From: JAYRWN01 sp041917975
GTDB taxonomy: Bacteria; Bacteroidota; Bacteroidia; Chitinophagales; Saprospiraceae
Direction: 5' to 3'
DNA: 22,394 bases
Assembly: GCA_041917975.1 (NCBI GenBank)
Contig: JAYRWN010000006.1
Location: forward strand, 1-22,394
Each line of letters begins with the position of its first letter. Positions within the stretch are counted from its first letter, which is position 1. The notes under the pieces are model-generated. The model ran no database searches, was not told the DNA's origin, and was given only the letters and a program-made list of their open reading frames with translations. The position numbers and the translations under genes are program-made. This document shows positions 7,401 through 15,357 of the stretch, piece after piece.

Positions 7401-9101
7401 TGGAGACAACCTTCGTTCAGAGCCGCCGTCACTCCAGATGAGGGTATAAGGTGCCACGCCTCCGGACCATTGAACCTGGATACTGGCATCCGTGGAATCC
7501 ACATGAGTCAAAGGGGTCTGCTGACAAAGCAATACCAATGGGGGTGGTTCTTTGATCAAGAGCTGGGAGGCCACGCTACATCCGGCCAAGTCTGTCACGG
7601 TAAGATTATAGGTTCCGGGACCTAGTCCGCTAAAGGCAGACTGGGTTTGGACCTGATGGTAGCCGGCTGGTCCGGTCAGCGTGTAAGTCGGACTATTGCT
7701 GCCGGTGAGGTTAATTTTTGCTTCACCATCTTGCGCTCCAAAGCAGGATATTTCGCTGGTAATGATCGTGGCCAGGCTCAGCGTGCACAGGCGGGCTTCG
7801 ATGTTGATGGTGCCGCAGGAAGCTACACATCCCCGGCTGTCGGTGACGGCCAGGGTATAGGTGCCAGCGGTGAGGTCCTTAAAGGTGTAGGCGGTGGTGA
7901 AGCCCAGGTTCGGGTTAACCACTTTGGGTCCGGTCAGGTTCAAACGATAAGGCGGTGTGCCTCCGCTGACTTTGACGCTGATTTCGCCTTCTTTCCCCTT
8001 TTCGGTGGTTTGATGACTGATTAAAGCACATTGGATGGCCAGGAGTGGAGGGTCAGTCAATACAAATTCGAGGACTTCGGAGCAGGAGGCTCCATCGCTG
8101 ATGGTCACCTCATATGGTCCTGGTAAGAGTTGATCCCGACTGCGCAGGGTAGAGCCATCGGACCAGCGGACCTGTGGGTTGCCAGAGTTGAAATTGATGC
8201 TGATGGCCCCGCGGCCGCCGCGGCAGGGGATGGGGGTGACGGTGGTAGTGAAAGGCGGGAGGGAGGGTTCATTCACTAAAAATGAGGCGGTGGTGGTACA
8301 CCCAGCTTGATCAGTGACCGTGACTGAATAGGTCCCGCCGGACAAATTTTGAATTTGAGCAGTGGTCAAGCCGTTACTCCAATGATAACGAAGGGGGGCC
8401 TGACCGCCGGAAACCGAAAGATTAATGGAGCCATTATTATAGCCGGCGCAGGAGACATGGCGGATTTGGGGATTACTGATGCTTAAGTTACAGGATTTTT
8501 CCGTGACGGTGACCAGACAAGGGTCATCGCAGAGCAGATAATCTAAACTAAAAATATAAATTTCATATACACCCGATGGAAGGTTTCCAATCACGTAAGT
8601 TCCAGGCAAATCAAAATGTAAGTATCTAAATTCCGGACCGTAAACTTCCACATCATAAGGTGGTATGCCTCCTGAAAAGGTTAAATTAATTTTGCCGTTA
8701 TTACCTCCTTGAACAGCACTTTCCGCGTTACAGACCAAATCAATTGGAGGAAGAGCAATAATTTCTTTACTATCACTGATCACACATCCTGATGCATCTG
8801 TAACTGTAACACTATATAATCCTGGAATACTGTAGACAATTGGAACCGTAGTAGTCTGTGGCCCAGTGGGGGTTGACCACTGAAAAGTCGCAGGAAATTG
8901 TAAGCCTTCTGTATTAGCTCTTAAATAGGTTGGGGTATTAAATCCGCATTCATATAAAGTTAGGTTATCGTTAAATAATTCAATATCACAGTTATTTACT
9001 ATGGAATCATTTAGCAAGTCATTATTCTCGTAAGCGTAATTTTGATATGCAGTCAATAAGAAAGTTAAAGAAAATAGCAAGACGGGTAATCTCCTGGACA
9101 T
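4476..9101 (-). CDS. SprB-repeat surface protein with T9SS C-terminal sorting domain (1541 aa)
   Basis: I use ATG 9101; a TTG two codons upstream is possible. A signal peptide (MSRRLPVLLFSLTFLLTAY) is followed by about 18 repeats of 60-110 residues. Most end in a G-x-Y-x-V-x-VTD-x-x-GC motif (for example GTYSVTVTDQAGC, GTYNLTVTDLAGC, GKYTVTVTDQLGC, GEYQVTVTDEAGC), many with an SGG-x-x-PY strand before it. This is the SprB repeat known from Flavobacterium gliding adhesins. The last ~80 residues form a type-A T9SS sorting domain: IAPNPNTGQFKLNI, then VQLRIYDPGGQL, then VSGVYTLAL and a final strand ending IVIR. It should be secreted by the type IX system and anchored on the cell surface, with a role in adhesion or gliding inferred from the family. 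The first ~200 codons are 25-40% GC, while the rest is mostly 50-65%. Confidence 0.9.
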   Translation of the reverse strand: MSRRLPVLLFSLTFLLTAYQNYAYENNDLLNDSIVNNCDIELFNDNLTLYECGFNTPTYLRANTEGLQFPATFQWSTPTGPQTTTVPIVYSIPGLYSVTVTDASGCVISDSKEIIALPPIDLVCNAESAVQGGNNGKINLTFSGGIPPYDVEVYGPEFRYLHFDLPGTYVIGNLPSGVYEIYIFSLDYLLCDDPCLVTVTEKSCNLSISNPQIRHVSCAGYNNGSINLSVSGGQAPLRYHWSNGLTTAQIQNLSGGTYSVTVTDQAGCTTTASFLVNEPSLPPFTTTVTPIPCRGGRGAISINFNSGNPQVRWSDGSTLRSRDQLLPGPYEVTISDGASCSEVLEFVLTDPPLLAIQCALISHQTTEKGKEGEISVKVSGGTPPYRLNLTGPKVVNPNLGFTTAYTFKDLTAGTYTLAVTDSRGCVASCGTINIEARLCTLSLATIITSEISCFGAQDGEAKINLTGSNSPTYTLTGPAGYHQVQTQSAFSGLGPGTYNLTVTDLAGCSVASQLLIKEPPPLVLLCQQTPLTHVDSTDASIQVQWSGGVAPYTLIWSDGGSERRLSPPQAGQETLRHLAEGTYAVELHDKNGCIISCEQVIAPIVCTLTVAMQTQVGCAGGAGGQLSLTVQHGVTPLSYAWASPQQTLHDAGPFMGLTDGTFAVTVTDRQGCSSSAGSTLLSWPLPQIECAVTSHQRSVGGLEGVITVTGTPGHQVQVANQPDFVPQFISPASGQVNLSNLTPGVYHLQITSPQGCIATCTQDIRPKTCTLSAEARVKHLSCAGANDGTLTLNINNPDPTKVLIFGPDEGQWTIPQLSGLAAGTYLYRVEDDFGCALTGEVVLHAPQPLTAQLTVQEPTDTLLPNGIIALTPAGGQGPYTIVWTTGQTDFFLAKLAPGRYDYTLTDAQGCSIRDAIVLSLTGATVCSGLKLDLEVTPASCPQAADGSLSLMISGGNNPSQITWSNGAQAARLPQLAPGKYTVTVTDQLGCLALGEAEVMALALPQRAEEQTLCSGNEVILNGQKFQQPGTYLLTLPGTTCDTVLTLTLKSPPLLNQISAQSIPGDFCGQTNTIEFSGAPEGIIFSIDGGKTWASAHTYSGLTDGSYAVQVASDGCTHSLGAIDLKADGFKVIRNTDIISPLTCRDQFGSIALDIPDAAGWEWQLSDQVWQAHLYFDSLLPGNYTLRGRVRNSTCIQDFSQIMRVDSAPTTDLAIHEETMLPSCPGSRNGLAQISVSGGLGALTMQWDNAQQGPVLTQVGAGEYQVTVTDEAGCQTTQKLTIGEQAVIPPLRDTLITICTGERVVLTLDSAYHYAWSGPQAFSYWGHDPELFLEGTYQVAFTDQNGCTGSRSVVLVPTQTAFLVNFLVPAVALTGTEVKAVENSWPVPDSITWWVEEGLDIITKVHNTLTFGGSANGSYKVGLRSYYRGCLVELTKSVKITDDAALVDQQNQPSTAVIRSLTIAPNPNTGQFKLNIELSTPLPVQLRIYDPGGQLAWHKLIPQSTATSLVEEVVMNPAVSGVYTLALQTASTWRTWSFIVIR

Positions 9102-9130
9102 CCTCAAAAGAATTAGTTGGTTAAGTCCAA

Positions 9131-9161
9131 GAAAAGTAAGGAATTAACTTTTTATCACCAA
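9131..9161 (-). promoter_or_regulatory. Candidate Bacteroidota promoter for the SprB-repeat gene
   Basis: In the minus sense a TTG (-33 box, 9161-9159) is followed after 20 bp by TACTTTTC (9138-9131), one mismatch from the Bacteroidota -7 consensus TAnnTTTG. The start codon lies 30 bp downstream. The fit is by eye only. Confidence 0.4.
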
Positions 9162-9265
9162 ATTCCGAGGATATTTTTTATAACGGGTTACTTTCTTTTT
9201 GTAGAAGGCAAGTTTGACTTACTCACAAATTCTATGAAAGAAATTATAAGGCACCAATAGTTATA

Positions 9266-9299
9266 AAAAGAGGGTCATCGAAATCGATGACCCTCTTTT
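9266..9299 (-). terminator. Intrinsic terminator of the first SusCD operon
   Basis: This is a perfect 15-bp inverted repeat: an AAAA run plus GAGGGTCATCG, a four-base loop, then CGATGACCCTC plus a TTTT run. It starts 23 bp after the stop of the DUF1735-type lipoprotein. Because A and T runs flank both sides it may work in both directions. Confidence 0.9.
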
Positions 9300-9321
9300 A
9301 TAGAATTTCAGACTTTAAATT

Positions 9322-10248
9322 CTAACGAGGACCTTCATATTCCATATGCCAGCTAAAGGCAACGCGTGGGCCATCCGGAATTGCACTGGGATGAAACATA
9401 AAAAACTTAACATCAATACTGCCATCGGGATTACGCTGGTTAGCCCCGGAGGGATCTAACTGGGCATAACGGCCATTACCGGCCGGCTGGCCATAGATGT
9501 TGACCACACTAGTGATTTTATCGGTGGCCGGATCAAAGGTAAAGGATGGGCAATAGGAGCCATACCAACTGAATGAGCCATTATTATAAATTGGCACAAA
9601 ATAATCTACCGATACATCAGGGTCCCAACCATCCACCGAATTAGCACCGGAGGTGATCAGGTGGTAGTTCATGGGAAACACGCCGGTCAAGGCCGCATTG
9701 GCATAGTCGACCATGGTGCCGGTCACCACATATTTTCCATCGTATTTATTTTTGGCCAGAATATTAAATAAAGCCTTATTGGCACCATCAACTATCGTAT
9801 AGCCAGCCGGGGCACTTTCGATAGCCAAACCCAGCAGGTATTGTTTCGATAAATCCAAGTCTAATGGATTTAAAGAAATGGTGATGGCTTTGGCAAATTC
9901 ACCTGGAGTGAAATTGGCATTCAATCCATTGATGGTATAATTAAAATCCGGAGCGACAAATTCCGTCCCGTGTTCGGCATTATAAGCATCCACTAAGGCA
10001 TTGTCTACTTTTAATTTCGCCTCACCTCCGGTATTGAGATTAGCCTGGGAGTTAGGATCACGCTGCAAGGTAAGCATGGTCACCGTCACTTTTTGATCAA
10101 CAGCATCCAGGCCAATGGTATTGACTTCACTGTCTGCACCCGAAAAACGCAGCAGTTGAGGTCCTTTGCCTTCTATTTCATTCGTATCCTCTTTGATACA
10201 AGAGACAAATGGAAGGACAAATAATAAGATTAAATATTTCAATTTCAT
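9322..10248 (-). CDS. DUF1735-type surface lipoprotein (308 aa), third gene of a SusCD operon
   Basis: The lipoprotein signal MKLKYLILLFVLPFVSC has a VSC lipobox at Cys17. Residues ~30-160 fit the DUF1735 (BT_3987-like) N-terminal domain: a strand-rich start, then LKVDNALVDAYNAEHGTEF and later DLDLSKQYLLGLAIES, which resemble that domain's conserved YN---GT-F and Y-LPL-I stretches. The C-terminal ~145 residues are aromatic and Gly/Asn-rich, as in surface glycan-binding lipoproteins. It starts 30 bp after the SusD stop and is followed by a strong terminator, so it is the last gene of the operon. The likely role is an outer-leaflet binding protein working with the SusC/SusD pair. The ligand is unknown. 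Confidence 0.8.
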   Translation of the reverse strand: MKLKYLILLFVLPFVSCIKEDTNEIEGKGPQLLRFSGADSEVNTIGLDAVDQKVTVTMLTLQRDPNSQANLNTGGEAKLKVDNALVDAYNAEHGTEFVAPDFNYTINGLNANFTPGEFAKAITISLNPLDLDLSKQYLLGLAIESAPAGYTIVDGANKALFNILAKNKYDGKYVVTGTMVDYANAALTGVFPMNYHLITSGANSVDGWDPDVSVDYFVPIYNNGSFSWYGSYCPSFTFDPATDKITSVVNIYGQPAGNGRYAQLDPSGANQRNPDGSIDVKFFMFHPSAIPDGPRVAFSWHMEYEGPR

Positions 10249-10278
10249 GATTTACTTTTTAGAAAAGTTATTCAAACT

Positions 10279-11718
10279 TTATTTATCCCACCATACCCGG
10301 CCATCCGGAGTATCTCCACCACTTAGTCCACTGACGGCCGTAGCCAGGTTAGCACCATTCAGGTTATATTCCTGCGACGGGTAAATGAAGCGGCGTGGGA
10401 TTTGTTTGCTGTTATTGGTGGCCGCCGGCGTTGGTTTTAAATCCGGAACACCGGTTCTGCGCCACTCGGTCCAACCACTGCGTCCGTCCGGGAAAATGGC
10501 TAACCATTTTTGGGTCCCGATCCGCTGTAATTCGTTACCTCCTGACAGTGCTACTTTATCGCTGGTGATGTAACCGTCGAAAGCATCCTGGTCATAAACA
10601 TTCCATCTGGTCCAGGACGCCTGAACACCCTCCGCATAAAACTTATTCTTATCACCGCTCACCCAGCCGCGCTGAATAGCTTCGGCAATGGTTAACAAAA
10701 CTTCACTGGCGGAAAGAATAACAATCGGTGAGTTTTCTGCTCTGAAGGCCGGATTCAAAACTTTAGACCAGTCAGGATGCTGATTGGTATACCCAATCAC
10801 ATCATCCCTGGTCAAACCGTAAGGAATGGATATCACTTCCCCCTTATCATTGGGTTCACCGAAGGCGCGTAACCGAGGGTCGGATAAGTCCGATAAGGTG
10901 TTGGCAACCACATCACTGATGGCATAGTCTTTACGTCCATCGTACAAATTGTACCAGGGGTTACGGAAGTTACCCCCGGGATAGGTCACCGCAACGTCAT
11001 CAGCGGCTGAACTCAGATAACCGGCGGCATCGCTAAAGGCTGCAGCGAATTCAGCTTTACCTTGCGCTTCATCCACTTTAGACAAACGCATAGCCAGGAT
11101 CATCCGCATCGAGTTCGCCCATTTTTTCCACTTGCCGATGTTACCATTAAAGAGAACATCCCCTTTGGCTGGTAAGCCACCATCAAACTGCGCAATGGAT
11201 TCTTTCAATTCCTTGAAAAAATCTTTATAAATGTCAGCCTGTTTATCATATTTAGGCTGAGCGGCACCTTTTAAAGCTTCAGAATAAGGTACATCACCCC
11301 AGCGGTCAGTTTGATGAATGTAGTGATACACTTTAAGAATTCTGGCTACGGCGATCTGGTTATTATTTGATCCGTTCACCGCCACTTCATTCTTGGTATT
11401 TTCATTGGTATTATTATCAATGATATTTTGAAGATCAAACATAGCCCCGGAGTAATTGCCGGTAAAGTCAATCGTCAATACGGAGTATAAGGAGTTGTCG
11501 GTATACTGTGATTCAGAAAAATACTGGGCATATAAGCCTTCGTTCAGTCCACGTGGCCAGTCGCCTAAACCAGATAAAGCATTGGTTAAGAGCGCTGAAG
11601 TCACAGGGACAGTAGTAGCGTTAGGGTTGCGGTTAAGGTCTCCAAAATCATTGATGGAACAGGTGGAGAACAGGAATGCCGCAACCATTAATATAGCTGA
11701 TTGAATAAATTTTCTCAT
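10279..11718 (-). CDS. SusD/RagB-family outer-membrane lipoprotein (479 aa)
   Basis: The signal peptide ends FSTC with the lipidated Cys20. The sequence follows the SusD-like family of PF12771: DLNRNPNATT just after the signal, RWGDVPYSEALKG near residue 145, then the helical TPR-like region with KWKKWANSMRMILAMRLS, SEVLLTIAEAIQRGW, and the C-terminal PRRFIYPSQEYNLN signature. SusD proteins form the lid over the SusC barrel and bind the nutrient at the surface. The gene starts 15 bp after the SusC stop and ends 30 bp before the DUF1735-type lipoprotein, which confirms a three-gene operon. The length is normal for the family. The substrate cannot be read from the sequence. Confidence 0.93.
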   Translation of the reverse strand: MRKFIQSAILMVAAFLFSTCSINDFGDLNRNPNATTVPVTSALLTNALSGLGDWPRGLNEGLYAQYFSESQYTDNSLYSVLTIDFTGNYSGAMFDLQNIIDNNTNENTKNEVAVNGSNNNQIAVARILKVYHYIHQTDRWGDVPYSEALKGAAQPKYDKQADIYKDFFKELKESIAQFDGGLPAKGDVLFNGNIGKWKKWANSMRMILAMRLSKVDEAQGKAEFAAAFSDAAGYLSSAADDVAVTYPGGNFRNPWYNLYDGRKDYAISDVVANTLSDLSDPRLRAFGEPNDKGEVISIPYGLTRDDVIGYTNQHPDWSKVLNPAFRAENSPIVILSASEVLLTIAEAIQRGWVSGDKNKFYAEGVQASWTRWNVYDQDAFDGYITSDKVALSGGNELQRIGTQKWLAIFPDGRSGWTEWRRTGVPDLKPTPAATNNSKQIPRRFIYPSQEYNLNGANLATAVSGLSGGDTPDGRVWWDK

Positions 11719-11733
11719 GATATAATTAAGGTT

Positions 11734-14700
11734 TTAGAAGCCTAATTTAATATTAAAACCAAATGATCTGGTGCCAGGGAACTGACCATTTTCGCCAAAA
11801 CGTTGACCCAACTCAGAGGGATCGAAGTCTTCCGATTTGGAGTAGATCAACCAAGGATTGCGGGCGGTTAATGATATGGAAGCTGACTGTAAAAAGTCCA
11901 AGCCGATTTTATTCACCGGCAATTGATATCCGACGCTTACTTCCCGCAATTTGATGTAATCCAAGTCATAAACGGAAGGTTCAGCAATACGGTTGTTCAC
12001 AAACTGGTGATAATAGGAAAATGCATCGAAATAAAGGTCCATGGGAGCACCGGTCTCGTTGTTTACACCTTCCACATGTACACCACCGCCTACAGCGACC
12101 GGATCACGTACCGGATTGCCTTTATCGTTGAGTCCACCGGTTTCGTCAAACAAACCAGAGAATTTACCCCAAGTATCTGACAAAGAATAAAATTTCCCTC
12201 CTTTTGAATAATCCAGGTTTAAATTGACGAACAAATTTTTAAAGCTGATTTCATTAACGAATCCGCCAGTGAAATCCGGTAATACCGTACCGAAGTAGGT
12301 GTCTGGTACCGCGATGAATTGACCATCGTTGGTTAACATTGGCACCCCTGAATCGTTGCGTTTAATACCACCGCCCCGGATCTGGCCCCATTGTTCGCCT
12401 ACCCTATGGACCAAACGAGCACCGAAAGAGGTTCCAAACGTACCCGTTTCTTGAATAATGGCATCAATTCCTTCAGCCAGTTCTATCACTTTGGAGTTGT
12501 TTTTGGCAAAATTCAAGGTGATGTCCCAGTTGAAATTGGACGTCTGCACGGGAATAATTTGTACGCTTACTTCCACGCCATTGCGGTCAACCTGGCCGGC
12601 ATTAATTTTTTTAGTGCTAAATCCGGAAGAACCGGAAACAGGTACACTTAAAATCTCATTGATTTTGTTTTCATTATAATAAGTAACACTAAATCCCAAA
12701 CGGTTGGTAAAAAATTTAATATCTCCGCCAAATTCATATGCAGATGAAAGGGACGGTTCAATGGCTGGATCGACTAATTCATTAGGCGTACCCATTAAAA
12801 TGTTGCCGTTCCATTGGTTGGCGCCGACACCATAGTTAAGCGCTAATTGATACGCATCCAGGTCAGATCCCACCCTGGCCCAGCTGCCTCGTACCTTACC
12901 AAAAGAAATAAAATCTATGTTTAACAACTCACTAAACACAAAACTCAATCCTACCGAAGGATAAAAATATGAATTGGCGTTAACCGGGAGTGCTGAACTC
13001 CAGTCATTCCGGGCGGTCATATCCAAATACAACAAATCTTTAAAGCCAAAGGATGCTATTCCATATAAACTGCGAACTTCTTTTTTGGAGCGGAAATTAC
13101 TGTTTCCAAAAGGAGAGGTTTTGGAATTGGATAAAGTGAACAAGTCCGGGATGTTTAAACCATTTACCGTATTTCCAGTGTATATATTCCGGGTATCTAC
13201 ACGAATATTACCACCTGCTCGGGCTTCAAGACTGAGGGCTCCAAAACGGTTCGTATAAGAAGCTAAAACTTCGTAGTTATCTTCTCTTTGATTATCAAAG
13301 CCCGTGCCATAGAAGGCACGAAATCCGGTCTGGGTAGCACTGGTCTCCAAGACACTATTGCCTTTGTTCTCAAAGAAAGATTTACGGTCGTTCCGTCTTA
13401 CATAACCCGTAATATCAAAATTTTTAAATGGCTTAAAGGTTACGTGTACATCCCCGTAAATCCGGTCCCTGTTCTCCACCTGGTCCAGATTATCAAAATA
13501 GTCGTAGAAATTATACCAGTAATTACCTCCGTAGAAACTCAACGGACTGCTTAAATAATTACCCGGGTTATTGTGGTTCCAGGAGGCTAAAATACCCTGA
13601 GGAGATTTAGTGCCTGATAATGAACGCATTTTATTGATGTCCAGGTGACGATGGAACCATTGGTTAAAAGAACCGGAAGACTGGTTAGCATAACCGTCAT
13701 CAAATTCACCATTCAGTTTTTGGTTGATGACATTTATGTTTGCTCCGGCACTTACGTATTTACCTAAATCAAAATTGGCGTTGGCGTTAAGCAAGTGTTT
13801 ATTTAACCCTGAATTAGGTAGCAACCCTTTGATATTTTGATTGGTATAACTTAAGCGTATGGAATAACCATTTCCAGCCTGGCTCAAATTGATATTATTA
13901 TTCAAGGTCACCCCGGTATTATAAAAATCCCGGATGTTATTCGGTTGAGGCAACAATTTTTCAGTTTTACCGAAGTCCGGTGTTCCGACGTACCAGGAAT
14001 ACCAGGGAATATATTCCTGGCCCACCATCCGCGGACCCCAACTGGCGTCATCCGAATAATCATGATGGTATTTACCTTCAAAGGTTTTCCATTCTTCAGG
14101 CATACCTTCTTCCCAGGCAAATTGAATCAGATCAGCAGCGCCACCTCCGGCATAGGAGTTTTGATAATGCGGAAGGATATACACCTTATCCCAAAAAGTA
14201 CCCTGATTAACTTCCAGTCCGATACCTTTTCCTTTTACCCCTTTTTTGGTTTTGATCACGATCACTCCGGCGTCACCGCGCTGACCGTAAAGAGCGGTAG
14301 CGGATGGGCCTTTAAGAACGGTCATCGACTCAATGTCCTCAGGATTGATGTCAATACCGCTGGTCGGTGTACCATCGACGACATACAACGGTTCTTTATC
14401 CGTCAGCGATCCCGCACCACGAATACGTATGGAGGCATCCCGGCCCAAAGCCATATAGGACTGGCCTCGCACCTGTACACCGGCAATTTTACCACTTAGG
14501 GCGTTATTTACGGTGTTGTTGGGAATGGCATTAAGCTTTTCACCACTTAATTGCTGAGCAGCATAGGGCAAAGATTTGGACGACCTAGGCGTTCCTAATG
14601 CCGTAACTACAGCTTCGGATAAGGTGATCCCCTCGGCTAAAGTGACATTAATCACATCGTCTACCCCCATCTGTACTTCCTGGGTTTCAAACCCGGTGTA

Positions 14701-14916
14701 ACTGAACACCAATACACTACTTCCGGTAGGGACTTCCAGGGTATAAGATCCATCGACCTCAGTGACTGTCCCCACTGTAGTACCTTTGACCAGAACGTTC
14801 GCGCCGATGAGGCCATCCCCGTTCACGTCGGTAACTGTCCCGCGGACAGTACGTTGAGCCAATGCGGCTCCAATAGCCAGGAAAAAGGCTATTAAAACCA
14901 GTGAGCTTTTTTTCAT
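11734..14916 (-). CDS. SusC/RagA-family TonB-dependent outer-membrane transporter (1060 aa)
   Basis: A signal peptide (MKKSSLVLIAFFLAIGAALAQ) is followed by a carboxypeptidase-regulatory-like domain (residues ~21-100, VRGTVTD...GANVLVKGT...DGSYTLEVP...SYTGFETQEV). Next come a TonB-box-like SEAVVTALG and the plug domain (~110-225) with NALSGKIAGVQV, LYVVDGTPT and VLKGPSATALYGQRG. The rest is the 22-stranded barrel, ending in the aromatic residue expected for BAM recognition (KLGF). With SusD it imports a bulky nutrient, energised by TonB-ExbBD. Its N-terminal domain is very similar to that of the SusC at 18049-21210, but the plugs and barrels differ, so the two should import different substrates. 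Confidence 0.95.
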   Translation of the reverse strand: MKKSSLVLIAFFLAIGAALAQRTVRGTVTDVNGDGLIGANVLVKGTTVGTVTEVDGSYTLEVPTGSSVLVFSYTGFETQEVQMGVDDVINVTLAEGITLSEAVVTALGTPRSSKSLPYAAQQLSGEKLNAIPNNTVNNALSGKIAGVQVRGQSYMALGRDASIRIRGAGSLTDKEPLYVVDGTPTSGIDINPEDIESMTVLKGPSATALYGQRGDAGVIVIKTKKGVKGKGIGLEVNQGTFWDKVYILPHYQNSYAGGGAADLIQFAWEEGMPEEWKTFEGKYHHDYSDDASWGPRMVGQEYIPWYSWYVGTPDFGKTEKLLPQPNNIRDFYNTGVTLNNNINLSQAGNGYSIRLSYTNQNIKGLLPNSGLNKHLLNANANFDLGKYVSAGANINVINQKLNGEFDDGYANQSSGSFNQWFHRHLDINKMRSLSGTKSPQGILASWNHNNPGNYLSSPLSFYGGNYWYNFYDYFDNLDQVENRDRIYGDVHVTFKPFKNFDITGYVRRNDRKSFFENKGNSVLETSATQTGFRAFYGTGFDNQREDNYEVLASYTNRFGALSLEARAGGNIRVDTRNIYTGNTVNGLNIPDLFTLSNSKTSPFGNSNFRSKKEVRSLYGIASFGFKDLLYLDMTARNDWSSALPVNANSYFYPSVGLSFVFSELLNIDFISFGKVRGSWARVGSDLDAYQLALNYGVGANQWNGNILMGTPNELVDPAIEPSLSSAYEFGGDIKFFTNRLGFSVTYYNENKINEILSVPVSGSSGFSTKKINAGQVDRNGVEVSVQIIPVQTSNFNWDITLNFAKNNSKVIELAEGIDAIIQETGTFGTSFGARLVHRVGEQWGQIRGGGIKRNDSGVPMLTNDGQFIAVPDTYFGTVLPDFTGGFVNEISFKNLFVNLNLDYSKGGKFYSLSDTWGKFSGLFDETGGLNDKGNPVRDPVAVGGGVHVEGVNNETGAPMDLYFDAFSYYHQFVNNRIAEPSVYDLDYIKLREVSVGYQLPVNKIGLDFLQSASISLTARNPWLIYSKSEDFDPSELGQRFGENGQFPGTRSFGFNIKLGF

Positions 14917-14955
14917 GTAAATCTTGTTTATTTATAAATCGTGACAATAATAGGT

Positions 14956-14984
14956 AAAAATCGGCGCTTGCACGCCTGTTTTTT
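14956..14984 (-). promoter_or_regulatory. Terminator-like hairpin in the leader of the first SusC gene
   Basis: In the minus sense GGCG-TGCAAG-CGCC forms a short GC hairpin followed by GATTTTT, with an A run on its other side. It ends about 40 bp before the SusC start codon. It could attenuate expression or simply be a weak terminator. The stem is only 4 bp of GC plus A/T extension. Confidence 0.3.
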
Positions 14985-15301
14985 AACTAATCTTTAACGG
15001 TAACGAATTGATCTTTGTCAACGCTCCCTGAAGTAAACGCCAAATTTTATTTCATCTTTATATCTCGCTAAGTATTAAATACTTACGTATTAATATCAGT
15101 GCATAATTTTATTGGCACGACTCCATCGTCAGGGTCTAATTTTATAATTTTAGTAATAAAAACAAAGAAATCGGTAGGATTTTATTAACATTATTCTGAC
15201 TTCAAGTCAAAAATTGTATTTATTTCTTTCCCTGGTTATTAAAGAGGTAATAGTGCCACCTATAGGCCGAAACATGCTAAAAACAGTCAGTTTATTAAAT
15301 A
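14985..15301. other. Intergenic region between the two SusCD operons
   Basis: No gene is visible. The stretch is AT-rich and should hold the promoter of the first SusC operon. It contains a perfect palindrome at 15069-15085 and, 19 bp downstream in the minus sense, TAAAATTTG, which resembles a -7 box with one extra base. Confidence 0.5.
15069..15085. promoter_or_regulatory. 17-bp perfect palindrome upstream of SusC, possible operator
   Basis: TAAGTATT-A-AATACTTA is perfectly symmetric around one base and lies just upstream of the possible -7 box for the first SusC gene. Its placement suits a regulator binding site. No regulator gene is in the window, and AT-rich palindromes also arise by chance. 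Confidence 0.3.
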
Positions 15302-15338
15302 AAAAATGCTCCTGATCAGCAAGACCAGGAGCATTTTT
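15302..15338 (-). terminator. Intrinsic terminator of the second SusCD operon
   Basis: A 13-bp perfect stem (AAAAATGCTCCTG and its complement) with an 11-base loop and a T run lies 20 bp after the stop of the 321-residue lipoprotein. Confidence 0.9.
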
Positions 15339-15357
15339 ATCTCTAGGAAGGATAAAA

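Noticed and set aside
13945..14499. 184-codon plus-strand frame antisense to SusC
   Set aside because: It lies entirely inside a clear SusC gene on the other strand; a shadow frame without independent support.
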